The notes below the pieces were generated by a model. It did no database searches and was not told the origin of the DNA. It saw nothing but the letters and a program-made list of their open reading frames with translations. A DNA stretch of 64,000 nucleotides, taken from positions 2,790,001 to 2,854,000 of the forward strand of contig NZ_LT629771.1 of NCBI RefSeq assembly GCF_900105175.1, read 5' to 3'. This DNA is from Jiangella sp. DSM 45060. Its GTDB lineage: Bacteria > Actinomycetota > Actinomycetes > Jiangellales > Jiangellaceae. Shown piece by piece: positions 44,943 through 55,135 of this stretch; the stretch's first letter is position 1, and every line of letters starts with the position of its first letter. The translations under genes and the position numbers were made by a program.

Positions 44943-45743
44943 GTGAACAACCTGTCGTGGCCGGCCACCATCATCCTCGGCATCGTCCTTGGGCTCATCG
45001 CGGGCGCCGCCGAGAACGCCGGCGTCGGGCGGGACGAGCCGTCGGCGAGCCCGTCGGCGGCGCCGTCCGCCGCACCCGACTCCGGCGGGTCGGGCGGCTC
45101 AGGCGGGTCGGGCGGCTCAGGCGGGTCCGGTGGCGGTGAGACGAACCCCGACACCGGCGGTGCCGCCGAGGAGTACACCGTCACCCTCACCTTCGACGAC
45201 GGCCCGCACCCGGTGTACACCCAGCAGGTGCTGGAGCTGCTCGAGGAGCACGACGCCATCGCCGTCTTCTGCATGGTCGGCCAACGCGCCCGCGAGCACC
45301 CCGAGGTCGTCCGCCAGGTCGTCGACGCCGGTCACGCGCTGTGCAACCACACCGACAGCCACGACGAGCAGCTGTCCGGGCGCACCCGCGAGCAGATCGA
45401 GCAGCAGATCGGCGAGACCGACGAGGCCCTCGACGACGCCGTCGGCGGCGACACCGAGGTGCGCTGGTTCCGCCAGCCGGGCACGTACGTGCAGCCGCAG
45501 GTCAGGCCCGTGCTCGACGACGAGAAGCTGCAGCCGCTGGACTGGACCGTCGACCCGCGCGACTGGTCGCGGCCCGGCTCGGCGGCGATCGTGCAGGACG
45601 TGCTCGGGCAGGTCGAGCCCGGTTCGGTCATACTGCTGCACGACGGCGGCGGCGACCGGTCGCAGACGGTCGCGGCCCTCGATCAGATCCTGACCGGCCT
45701 CGACGCCGCCGGCTACCGCTACGTCCTGCCTGGAGACCCATGA
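44943..45743 (+). CDS. Polysaccharide deacetylase (NodB type), membrane-anchored
   Basis: A 266-residue enzyme with an N-terminal signal anchor (WPATIILGIVLGLIAG), a Ser/Pro/Ala linker, a Gly-Gly-Ser repeat (about 48-65), and a NodB deacetylase domain. Catalytic marks are TFDDGPHP (about 83-90), the HTDSHDE zinc histidines, RQPGTY and LLHDGGGDR. It likely removes acetyl groups from peptidoglycan or chitin-like sugars outside the cell. GTG 44943 is preferred: GAGGGAGG ends 8 bp before it and covers the alternative GTG at 44934. Confidence 0.86.
   Translation: MNNLSWPATIILGIVLGLIAGAAENAGVGRDEPSASPSAAPSAAPDSGGSGGSGGSGGSGGSGGGETNPDTGGAAEEYTVTLTFDDGPHPVYTQQVLELLEEHDAIAVFCMVGQRAREHPEVVRQVVDAGHALCNHTDSHDEQLSGRTREQIEQQIGETDEALDDAVGGDTEVRWFRQPGTYVQPQVRPVLDDEKLQPLDWTVDPRDWSRPGSAAIVQDVLGQVEPGSVILLHDGGGDRSQTVAALDQILTGLDAAGYRYVLPGDP
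45084..45119 (+). repeat. 18-bp tandem repeat encoding the Gly-Gly-Ser linker
   Basis: GGCGGGTCGGGCGGCTCA occurs twice in a row (45084-45101, 45102-45119), followed by a degraded third copy. In frame it adds GGSGGS units between the anchor and the deacetylase domain. Confidence 0.85.
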
Positions 45744-46219
45744 CCCGCCCCGTCGCCGTCGTCGACATCGACGGCGTCCTCGCCGACGTCCAGCACCGGC
45801 TGCACCACCTGAAGCGGCGGCCGAAGGACTGGGCCGGCTTCTTCGGCGCCATGGGCGACGACACGCCGTATGCCGAGGGCATCGAGCTGGTGACGCTGCT
45901 GGCGCACGAGCACGAGGTGGTCTACCTCAGCGGCCGGCCCGAGCGCACCCGCGCCGTGACCCGGTCGTGGCTGGCCGCCAACGGCGCACCGGCCGGCACC
46001 ATCATGCTCCGCCCCGACGACGACCGCCGCCCGGCCCGCCAGTTCAAGATCGGTGTGCTGCGGCGGCTGGCGACGCACCGCGAGGTCGCCATGCTGGTCG
46101 ACGACGATCCCGCCGTCTGCTCCGCCGCCCGGGCCGCCGGGTTCACCGTCTACGAGGCCGAGTGGGGCCGCTCCGACCCGACGCTGTTCGGCGCCCAGGA
46201 GACCGACGGCCGCACCTAG
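45740..46219 (+). CDS. HAD-superfamily phosphatase (polynucleotide 3'-phosphatase-like)
   Basis: A 159-residue HAD protein: motif I VVDIDGVLADV (nucleophile D9, acid D11), motif II YLSGRPERTRAVTRSWL, and motif III/IV MLVDDDPAVCSAARAAGF. The arrangement resembles the phosphatase domain of polynucleotide kinase-phosphatase, but no kinase domain is present. ATG 45740 overlaps the deacetylase stop. Its own stop TAG lies in the CTAG that borders the MITE-like element. Confidence 0.8.
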   Translation: MTRPVAVVDIDGVLADVQHRLHHLKRRPKDWAGFFGAMGDDTPYAEGIELVTLLAHEHEVVYLSGRPERTRAVTRSWLAANGAPAGTIMLRPDDDRRPARQFKIGVLRRLATHREVAMLVDDDPAVCSAARAAGFTVYEAEWGRSDPTLFGAQETDGRT

Positions 46220-46301
46220 GGTGTGTCTCCCAAGTCCATGGCCTACTGCTCGACGCCCAGGCGGCGCTCACTACGGCCGAGACTTGGGAGATACACCCTA
46301 G
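46216..46301. mobile_element. 78-bp MITE-like element with CTAG target duplication
   Basis: Bases 46220-46297 are bounded by inverted repeats: GGTGTGTCTCCCAAGTC on the left and GACTTGGGAGATACACC on the right, one mismatch in 17. They are flanked by CTAG on both sides (46216-46219, 46298-46301). A 4-bp YTAR duplication is typical of the IS5 subgroup. The interior (about 44 bp) has no coding capacity, so it would need a transposase from elsewhere. The stop codons of both convergent neighbours lie in the two CTAG copies. Confidence 0.7.
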
Positions 46302-47272
46302 AGGACCAGCAGCGACTTGCCGATGGTGGTGCGGGCCCGCAGCGCCGCGTGCGCGTCGGCGGCGCGCTCCAGCGGATGGGTCGCGGCGATGACGGGGCGC
46401 AGCCGGCCGGCGGCGGCGAGCGCCAGCACCTCGGCGAGCAGCTCGCGGACGGCTGCCCGGTCCAGCCGCGTGGCCAGCGCGTTCGTCACCTCGATACTCC
46501 GCTTCGCGGCCCGCTCGGGGTCGATCTCGGTGAACCCGCCGCCGGCGGTGCCGTAGGTGACGAACCGGCCGCCACGCGTGACCGTCTCGAAGGCCGCCGC
46601 GCCGAGCCCGCCGGGCCCGCCACCGGCCCCGTCGAACGCGACGTCGACGCCGTCGCCGCCGGTGGCCGCGCGGACCCGGTGCTGCCAGCCGTCCTCGCCG
46701 TAGTCGACGGTCAGCTCGGCGCCCAGGTCGCGGGCGAGCGCCAGCTTGCGCTCCCCGCGAGCGGCGGCGACCACCCGGGCGCCGGCCGCCGTGGCGAGCT
46801 GGACCAGCAGCGATCCCGCTCCCCCGGCGGCGGCCGCGATCAGCACGGTGTCGCCGGCGGTGACGGGCGCGTGGCGGAGCAGGTCGAGCGCCGTCACGCC
46901 GTCGTGCAGCAGCGCGGCCGCGTCGGTCCAGCCGACGCCGCCGGGCAGCTCGACCAGCTCGTCGAGGCCGGCGGCCATCCGGGCCGCGTAGCCGCCGGAG
47001 CCGCGGGCCAGCACCCGGCGGCCCACCCAGCCGTCGTCCACGTCCGGGCCGGTGGCGACGACGGTGCCCGCTCCCCCGCCGCCGGGCACGTACGGCGGCC
47101 GCAGCGGGAAGTGCTCGCCGCCCCAGCCGCCGCGCAGCAGCGTGTCCAGGTAGATCACGTCGGCGGCCGCCAGCGCGACGACGACCTGCCCCGGCCCGGC
47201 GACGGGGTCCGGGACCTCGCGGGCGACCAGGACCTCCGGTCCGCCGAACTCACGTACCTCGATGGCTCGCAT
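46298..47272 (-). CDS. Quinone oxidoreductase-type zinc-less alcohol dehydrogenase family protein
   Basis: A 324-residue medium-chain reductase of the quinone oxidoreductase (QOR) type: MRAIEVREFGGPEVL, GGGGAGTVVATGPDV, ALLHDGVTALDLLRHAPVTAGDTVLIAAAAGGAGSLL (NADPH site AAAGGAGS). It lacks the structural-zinc cysteines. Expected role: NADPH-dependent reduction of quinones or enones. ATG 47272 is chosen because the MR(A)IEV start is family-standard and follows the SoxR-like promoter by 6 bp, giving a leaderless mRNA. Confidence 0.87.
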   Translation of the reverse strand: MRAIEVREFGGPEVLVAREVPDPVAGPGQVVVALAAADVIYLDTLLRGGWGGEHFPLRPPYVPGGGGAGTVVATGPDVDDGWVGRRVLARGSGGYAARMAAGLDELVELPGGVGWTDAAALLHDGVTALDLLRHAPVTAGDTVLIAAAAGGAGSLLVQLATAAGARVVAAARGERKLALARDLGAELTVDYGEDGWQHRVRAATGGDGVDVAFDGAGGGPGGLGAAAFETVTRGGRFVTYGTAGGGFTEIDPERAAKRSIEVTNALATRLDRAAVRELLAEVLALAAAGRLRPVIAATHPLERAADAHAALRARTTIGKSLLVL

Positions 47273-47278
47273 GCCGGC

Positions 47279-47309
47279 AGTCTGCGACCTCAACCACTGT
47301 TGAGGTCAA
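47279..47309 (-). promoter_or_regulatory. SoxR/MerR-type promoter with palindromic operator (second copy)
   Basis: On the minus strand, TTGACC (47304-47309) and CAGACT (47279-47284) are 19 bp apart. The spacer holds the palindrome seen on the plus strand as ACCTCAACCACTGTTGAGGT (47287-47306), extended to 22 bp by matching G/C ends. It matches the site at 7092-7122 in all arm bases and differs only in the centre (CACT against CATT). Confidence 0.75.
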
Positions 47310-48058
47310 GCCAGCAGCAGCGCCGCCAGCGCGCCCAGCAGCATCGGCGGGCCGAACGGCAGGCTCGTCCGCCGGCCCGCCCGCCCCACCGCCAGCAGCG
47401 CGATCCCGATCAGCCCGCCGGCCACGAACGCCAGGAACACCCCGCCGGCGACCGTCGACCAGCCCACCCAGCCCAGCAGCAGCCCCAGCGACGCCGACAG
47501 CTTCACGTCGCCGAGGCCGAGGTCGGCCGGGCGGAGCAGCGCCAGCAGCAGATAGAAGGCCAGGCACGCGGCGGCCGCCGCCCACGCGCGTCCGTAGGCG
47601 CTCCAGTCGCCGGTGAGGGCGGCGGCGACCGTCAGCCACGCGCCGGCCGCGCCGAACGCCGTCAGGGTGAGCCAGTCGGGCAGCAGCTGGGTGCGCAGGT
47701 CCACGTACGCCAGGGCGACGCCGAGCAGCCCCACGACGAGGTAGGCCGGCAGGTCCTCGGGCGCGTTCGCGGCGCCGTCGCGGGCGATGGTCAGCAGCGC
47801 CCACACCGCCGCCGCCACCACCGCCAGCCAGGCCGCCAGCCGGGGCGCGGCGGCCAGCTCCCGGTACGGCACCGGCGTCGGCGGCCGGCCGCCCTCGATC
47901 AGCTCCGGCGAGACGGGCTGGGCCGCGTCGCCGGCCGGCCTCCCGGCGTCGGCGGCGGGGACGGTGACCGGCGGGCGGTCCGGGATGCGGGCGATCAGCC
48001 GCGGCAGCAACGCGCCGGCGAGCAGGCCGGCCGCCGCCAGGACGAGCGCGAGGGTCAC
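47306..48058 (-). CDS. A24-family prepilin peptidase (single-domain)
   Basis: A 250-residue membrane protease with seven to eight predicted helices. The two catalytic aspartates are in AYVDLRTQLLPDWLT and GLGDVKLSASLG (the GxGDxK motif). It lacks the N-terminal methyltransferase domain and its CxxC pair; instead a Pro-rich cytoplasmic loop (PDRPPVTVPAADAG…) follows the first helix. It would cleave type IV prepilin-like leaders, but no pilin genes are nearby. GTG 48058 overlaps the aroE stop. Confidence 0.83.
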   Translation of the reverse strand: MTLALVLAAAGLLAGALLPRLIARIPDRPPVTVPAADAGRPAGDAAQPVSPELIEGGRPPTPVPYRELAAAPRLAAWLAVVAAAVWALLTIARDGAANAPEDLPAYLVVGLLGVALAYVDLRTQLLPDWLTLTAFGAAGAWLTVAAALTGDWSAYGRAWAAAAACLAFYLLLALLRPADLGLGDVKLSASLGLLLGWVGWSTVAGGVFLAFVAGGLIGIALLAVGRAGRRTSLPFGPPMLLGALAALLLA

Positions 48059-48924
48059 GCGCGGGCGCCGATCGCCGCGAGCGCCGCCGACCGCAGCACG
48101 TCGACCGGCACGTCGGCGCCGGTCATCAGGTGCACCTGGCCGACCGCCTGGTGGACGAGCAGGTCCAGGCCGCTGGCCACCACGCCGCCGGCCGCCTGCC
48201 ACGCCGCCGCCACCGGCGTCGGCCACGGGTCGTACACGACGTCGAACAGCACCCGGCCGGCCCCACCAGTCGCGCCGAGGGCGGCCGCGACCAGGTCGGG
48301 CGCGAGCTCGTCCAGCGCGCCGGACGGCGCCGTCGTCACCGTGGCGCCGGCGCCGGCACAGGCGGGCAGGACGGCCCAGGGCGCGGGCTCGGCCGGGTGG
48401 CCCAGCGCGGCCGCCACGGCCAGCGCCGCCTCCGCCCGGGCCGCCGACCGGACGTGCACGTGCACCGGACCGCTCTCCAGGAACGCCAACGCCGCCAGCA
48501 CGCTCGCCGCCGTCGCGCCGCCGCCCCACAGGCACACGGGAGCGGCCGCGGCAGCCGCCCCGGCGTCGGACCCGGCGGCCGCCCCGGCCTCGCGCAGCGT
48601 CGCCACGATGCCCGGCACGTCGGTGTTGTCGGCGTCCCAGCCGCCGTCGTCTCGACGGACCAGGGTGTTCGCCGCCCCGACCGTGGCCGCGACATCGGAG
48701 GCCGACGTCGCGAGGTCGAGGCCCACCCGCTTGAGCGGCATGGTCAAGGAAAGACCCCGCCAGCCCGCTCCGAGCGAAGCCACGAACCCGGCGAGGTCAC
48801 CCTCGCCGACCTCGTGCGCGGTGTACTCCCAGTCCAGCCCGAGGTGCCGGTACGCGGCGCGGTGGATCACCGGCGACAACGAGTGCGCGATCGGCGACCC
48901 GAGCACCGCGCAACGCGTCAGCAC
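48055..48924 (-). CDS. aroE: Shikimate dehydrogenase
   Basis: A 289-residue NADPH enzyme of aromatic amino acid synthesis. Substrate-binding motifs are AVLGSPIAHSLSPVIHRAAY and GLSLTMPLKR (catalytic Lys); cofactor and substrate Asp is in ADNTDVPGI. The nucleotide loop is CLWGGGATAASVLAAL. GTG at 48924 overlaps the mltG stop. The C-terminal helix (LLVHQAVGQVHLMTG) carries the conserved Gln. An Ala-rich loop after LREAG is longer than usual. Confidence 0.92.
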   Translation of the reverse strand: MLTRCAVLGSPIAHSLSPVIHRAAYRHLGLDWEYTAHEVGEGDLAGFVASLGAGWRGLSLTMPLKRVGLDLATSASDVAATVGAANTLVRRDDGGWDADNTDVPGIVATLREAGAAAGSDAGAAAAAAPVCLWGGGATAASVLAALAFLESGPVHVHVRSAARAEAALAVAAALGHPAEPAPWAVLPACAGAGATVTTAPSGALDELAPDLVAAALGATGGAGRVLFDVVYDPWPTPVAAAWQAAGGVVASGLDLLVHQAVGQVHLMTGADVPVDVLRSAALAAIGARA

Positions 48925-50069
48925 AGGTCGCTCGCGTCGCAGTACTCCTCCAGCCGCGCCCTGTTCGCCTCGTGGTCCGCAGCGGTGACGGCGAAGGCGG
49001 TCTCGCCGGTCTCGAGGTTGACGGCGACGAAGTAGCAGCTGCCGTCGCTGGACGGGTTGAGCGCGGCCGCCAGCGCGGCGTCGCCGGGCGAGGCGATCGG
49101 GCCGGGCGGCAGGCCGGACACGAGGTACGTGTTGTACGGCGACTCGCTCTGCCGCTGCTCCGGCGACGTGTACACGGTCGAGTAGTCGTCGAAGGCGTAG
49201 TGGACGGTGGAGTCCATCTGCAGCCGCTCCTCCACCACGCCGTTGGCCGCGCAGGCTCCGGCGAGGCGGTTGTAGACGACCTCGGCGACCTTGGGCATGT
49301 CCTCCTCGCGGCGCACCTCGCGCTGCACGATGCTGGCGACGGTGACGATCTCGCGCGGCGTGTAGCCGAGCGCGTCGGCGCGGTTGACGAGGTCGACGTC
49401 GGTGGCGGTCTGCTCGAAGCGGGCCACCATCGAGGCGACCAGCGACTCGGGCGTCACCTCGCCGCCGAGGTCGTACGACGCCGGGAAGAGGAACCCTTCG
49501 GCCTCGCCCTCGGCGTACTCGGGCAGCGTCGCGGCGTCGACGGCGGCCTGCAGCTCCTCGGCGGTGAACCCGGACGCCTCGGCCAGCCGGTCGACGGTCT
49601 GGCGGACGCGCAGGCCCTCGGGCAGCGAGACCCGTTCGCCGCCCTGCCCCGCGACCAGTGCGGCGACGGCGTCGGCGGCGGTCATCTCGCTGCGCAGCAC
49701 GTAGTTGCCGGGCTGGATGCCACGGGACTCGGGGTTGTCGTCGGCGGCGGCGATGAAGGCGTCCTGGCTGGCGACGACGCCGGCGTCGACGAGCGTGGCG
49801 CCCATGGCCCGCAGCGTCGCGCCCTCCTGGATCGTGACCGGAACCTCGCCGGTGCCCGGGCCCGGGAAGTCCTCGGCCTCGCCGAACAGGCCGTCGACGC
49901 TGTTGAGCACCGCGTTGCCGCCGTAGTAGACGCCGCCCAGGACCGCGCCGATGACGGCCAGCGAGGCCAGCACCGCCACGAACGAACCGAACCGGCTGCG
50001 TTTGCGCCTGCGGCGGCGCTGCCGCCGGGGGCGGACGATCTCCTCCTCCGACGTGAACAGGTCACTCAT
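48918..50069 (-). CDS. mltG: Endolytic murein transglycosylase
   Basis: A 383-residue YceG/MltG protein that cuts nascent glycan strands. A basic, Arg-rich cytoplasmic N-terminus (PRRQRRRRRKRSRFG) precedes one membrane helix (about 28-48). A LysM-like subdomain follows (PVTIQEGATLRAMGATLVDAGV). The catalytic region is LGYTPREIVTVASIVQREVRREEDMPKVAEVVYNRL, with the essential Glu in QRE. The YNTYLVSGLPPGPIASPG signature is complete. It overlaps ruvX by 8 bp. Confidence 0.94.
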   Translation of the reverse strand: MSDLFTSEEEIVRPRRQRRRRRKRSRFGSFVAVLASLAVIGAVLGGVYYGGNAVLNSVDGLFGEAEDFPGPGTGEVPVTIQEGATLRAMGATLVDAGVVASQDAFIAAADDNPESRGIQPGNYVLRSEMTAADAVAALVAGQGGERVSLPEGLRVRQTVDRLAEASGFTAEELQAAVDAATLPEYAEGEAEGFLFPASYDLGGEVTPESLVASMVARFEQTATDVDLVNRADALGYTPREIVTVASIVQREVRREEDMPKVAEVVYNRLAGACAANGVVEERLQMDSTVHYAFDDYSTVYTSPEQRQSESPYNTYLVSGLPPGPIASPGDAALAAALNPSSDGSCYFVAVNLETGETAFAVTAADHEANRARLEEYCDASDLC

Positions 50070-50522
50070 CCGATACCGTCAGCACCTCTCCAGGCGGCCC
50101 GCCGGTCGCACGTTCGGCGTCCAGCGCATCTTGCAGGATCACCATCGCCGCGGCCTGGTCGACCGCGGGACGTCCAGCACGCGCCGAGACACCGCTGGCT
50201 CGCATCCCACGCGCGGCGACGGTCGTGCTCAGTCGTTCGTCGACCAGTCGCACCGGGCATGGTGCCACATATCGGGCCAAATCGGCACCAAAGGCCCGGG
50301 CGTGCGCGGCCGCCGCGTGTTCCTTCCCATCGAGACTACGCGGTAATCCGAGCACGATCTCGATCGCCTCGTACTCGTGCACCAGATCGCGGAGCCGCCG
50401 CAGGTCACCCTTCCCGCGGCGGACCGTCTCGACCGGCGTGGCGATCAGCCCGCCGGGGTCGCACGAGGCGACCCCGATGCGGACCGTTCCGACATCGACC
50501 CCCAGTCTGACGCCGCGCCGCA

Positions 50523-50523
<1 letters not shown>
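50062..50523 (-). CDS. ruvX: Putative pre-16S rRNA nuclease / Holliday junction resolvase (YqgF)
   Basis: A 153-residue RNase H-fold nuclease: GVDVGTVRIGVASCDPGGLIATPVETV at the N-terminus, VLGLPRSLDGKE in the middle, and VRLVDERLSTTVAARGMRASGV…DQAAAMVILQDALD at the end. Catalytic acidic residues (D in GVDVG, E in VDERLST, D in VDQAA) are present. GTG at 50523 shares one base with the alaS stop. Position between alaS and mltG is standard in actinomycetes. Confidence 0.94.
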
Positions 50524-53198
<2,675 letters not shown>

Positions 53199-53200
53199 GG

Positions 53201-53506
53201 TCAGAACGTGCCTCTCGAGTGCGGGTGGAACAGGTCGTCGACGGCGTCGGGGTCGGCGACGCCCTGCGTGCCGGTGCCGTCGGGCGCGATGCCCAGCGCG
53301 TAGCGCAGCTCGGCGTCGCGCTCGGCCATGCCGGCGCGGACCTCGTCGGTGAACTCGCGGACGGCGTCGCCGAGGGTGCGCAGCCCGCCGGCGACGCGGT
53401 CGGCCGCGCCCTCGGGCGTGAGGCTCTCGGCCGCCTTGGTGAGCCGGCGGACCACGAGCACCCCGGCGGTGGCGCCGAGCGCGATCCAGAACAGCTTGCC
53501 CATCAC
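53201..53506 (-). CDS. DUF6167-family small membrane protein
   Basis: A 101-residue protein with one N-terminal membrane helix (KLFWIALGATAGVLVVRRL) and an amphipathic helical part (ADRVAGGLRTLGDAVREFTDEVRAGMAERDAELRYALG). It matches the DUF6167 proteins found between the DUF948 gene and alaS in actinomycetes. Function is unknown. GTG 53506 or ATG 53503 could start it; both overlap the DUF948 stop. Two bases separate it from alaS. Confidence 0.85.
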   Translation of the reverse strand: MMGKLFWIALGATAGVLVVRRLTKAAESLTPEGAADRVAGGLRTLGDAVREFTDEVRAGMAERDAELRYALGIAPDGTGTQGVADPDAVDDLFHPHSRGTF

Positions 53507-53910
53507 CGGCTCCCGAACCGCCGGCGGCGGCCGGTGCCGGCGGCCGCGCCGTCGCGGCGGGCGGCGATGGCCCGGCGCACGCCGTACGTGAACGCGGCCG
53601 TGCGCACCAGCGGGCCGCCCAGCGTGGCCGCGAACAGCGACGACATGGCGGCGACGTTGGTGGTGACCGTCTGCGCGTTCGACGTGATGGCGTCGATGCG
53701 CTGAAGCTGCGCGTTCGTGGAGGCGAGCAGCTCGTTGGTCTCGTCGACCGTGGTGGCCGTCTTCGCGACGTGCTCCTGGCGCAGGTCGCGCACGACGAGG
53801 GTGAACTCGTCGACGGTGCGGCCCAGCTTGAGTATCGGCACGGCGAGAAAACCGACCAGCGCCACCAGAGCAGCGGCGGCCAGCAACCCGGCGACTTCGC
53901 CTACGGACAT
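53503..53910 (-). CDS. DUF948-family membrane protein
   Basis: A 135-residue protein: an N-terminal helix (VAGLLAAAALVALVGFLAVPIL), then a long coiled-coil-prone segment with heptads (VDEFTLVVRDLRQEHVAKTATTVDETNELLASTNAQLQRIDAITSNAQTV). A second hydrophobic part and an Arg-rich end follow. DUF948 proteins are conserved but uncharacterised. It is the first gene of the DUF948-DUF6167-alaS-ruvX-mltG-aroE-A24 run, so the operon promoter should be in 53911-54067. Confidence 0.86.
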   Translation of the reverse strand: MSVGEVAGLLAAAALVALVGFLAVPILKLGRTVDEFTLVVRDLRQEHVAKTATTVDETNELLASTNAQLQRIDAITSNAQTVTTNVAAMSSLFAATLGGPLVRTAAFTYGVRRAIAARRDGAAAGTGRRRRFGSR

Positions 53911-54067
53911 GGGTGGAGCTGCCTCTCTTCGGATGGTCGTCTCAAGCGTCTGACCCTACCGCGCCGGACCACCCGGTGCGGTCACGACCGGGAGACGGCC
54001 GCGGGGCGGGCCGCGGGTGCTCGCCCGAGCGTCGGCAGCATGTCCATGTCCTCCAGGGTAGGCGACC

Positions 54068-54607
54068 TCAGTGCAGCCCGGCCAACGCTTTGTCCAGCGC
54101 CTTCGCCCGCGCCTGCGGCGTGCGGGTCTTCATCAGCGCGAGCAGGATCGCGTACCGGCCGGTCTTCGTCAGCGCGTCGAACGCGGCCGCTTTGGCCGGG
54201 TCCGCCGCCAGGGCAGCGGCGAGGTCGTCCGGGACGGTGGCGGTGGCCTGCGACGCGTACGCCGCCGCCCACCGTCCGTCCGCCTTGGCCGCCTCGACCT
54301 CGGCCAGCCCGCCGGGACGCATCCGGCCGGCCGCCGTCAGCTCCTCGACCAGCGCGACGTTGACCGCGGACCACGGGCTGCCCTTGCGCCGCGGCGAGTA
54401 GCGCTGCAGGAAGTGCTGGTCGTCGCCGCGGCGGCGGACGCTGTCGATCCAGCCGTGGCACAGCGCCACCTCGAGCGCCGCCCGGATCGTCAGGCCGGGC
54501 GCGCCCTTGCGCGCGATGCGCAGGACGACGCCGTCGCTGGTGTCGTGGTGCGCGGCCAGCCAGGCGTCCCAGCCGGCCGCGTCCACGAACGTGAGCGCGT
54601 CGCTCAC
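54068..54607 (-). CDS. YdeI/OmpD-associated family protein
   Basis: A 179-residue protein with the YdeI family plan: FVDAAGWDAWLAAHHDTSDGVVLRIARKG, ALEVALCHGWIDSVRRRGDDQHFLQRYSPRRKGSPWSAVN, and a C-terminal helical repeat region (DLAAALAADPAKAAAFDALTKTGRYAILLALMKT). The CHGWIDS core is intact. Family members have been linked to antimicrobial-peptide tolerance in enterobacteria; role here is unknown. GTG 54607 overlaps the VOC stop, so both are co-translated. Confidence 0.86.
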   Translation of the reverse strand: MSDALTFVDAAGWDAWLAAHHDTSDGVVLRIARKGAPGLTIRAALEVALCHGWIDSVRRRGDDQHFLQRYSPRRKGSPWSAVNVALVEELTAAGRMRPGGLAEVEAAKADGRWAAAYASQATATVPDDLAAALAADPAKAAAFDALTKTGRYAILLALMKTRTPQARAKALDKALAGLH

Positions 54608-55041
54608 GCGCCCGCCCCGTCCGCCATGGCCTTCCAGTGCGGGTTGTACATGAGGCCGAGCAGGTTGCCGAACGGGTCGGCGACGGTGGCGTTGGCGAAG
54701 CCCTCGGACCGGTCCGTGCGCGGCTGGTAGACCGTGGCGCCCAGGTCGACCAGCCTGGAGAGCGTGCCGTCGAGGTCGTCGACGTGCCAGTTCATCACCG
54801 CGCCGCCTGGGGTCTGCGGTGTGGTCGGGTCGGCCGGCGACCGCCACGCGCGATTGATGACGCCGAACTCGTCCTGGTGGTCGCCGATGCGCCACTCGTA
54901 GTAGCCGACCATCCCCGACGCCGGGTCGACGGCCTCGAAGTACGGCTCCACGCCGAGCACCTCGGTGTACCACTCGCGGGCCGCCGCCATGTCGTCGGCG
55001 TAGAAGTTCAGGGTGCAGAAGCCGCGCAGTTCGATGCTCAT
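54604..55041 (-). CDS. VOC-family protein (PhnB/glyoxalase-like)
   Basis: A 145-residue VOC protein: LRGFCTLNFYADDMAAAREWYTEVLGVEPYFE, GYYEWRIGDHQDEFGVINRAW, MNWHVDDLDGTLSRLVDLGATVYQP and the closing VADPFGNLLGLMYNPH. The order is that of the subgroup without obvious catalytic metal site. ATG at 55041 has GAGAAGAT upstream on its strand. It is divergent from the WYL regulator, which probably controls it together with the YdeI gene. Confidence 0.85.
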   Translation of the reverse strand: MSIELRGFCTLNFYADDMAAAREWYTEVLGVEPYFEAVDPASGMVGYYEWRIGDHQDEFGVINRAWRSPADPTTPQTPGGAVMNWHVDDLDGTLSRLVDLGATVYQPRTDRSEGFANATVADPFGNLLGLMYNPHWKAMADGAGA

Positions 55042-55096
55042 CGATCTTCTCCGTCGTTCTCGTCCGGTTGGTGAGAACGACGTTACGGCGGGTTGT

Positions 55097-55111
55097 GGAA
55101 CGTACGGTTCC
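55097..55111. promoter_or_regulatory. Inverted repeat between VOC and WYL genes
   Basis: GGAACGTACGGTTCC has GGAAC/GTTCC arms around GTACG. It lies in the middle of the 94-bp divergent spacer and is a candidate operator of the WYL regulator. Confidence 0.5.
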
Positions 55112-55135
55112 TCAATCCGTGCCAGACTCGGATTC

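Noticed and set aside
46216-46301. Simple bidirectional terminator between convergent genes
   Set aside because: The 44-bp loop is long for a terminator and the flanking CTAG duplication fits insertion better; it may still work as a terminator secondarily.
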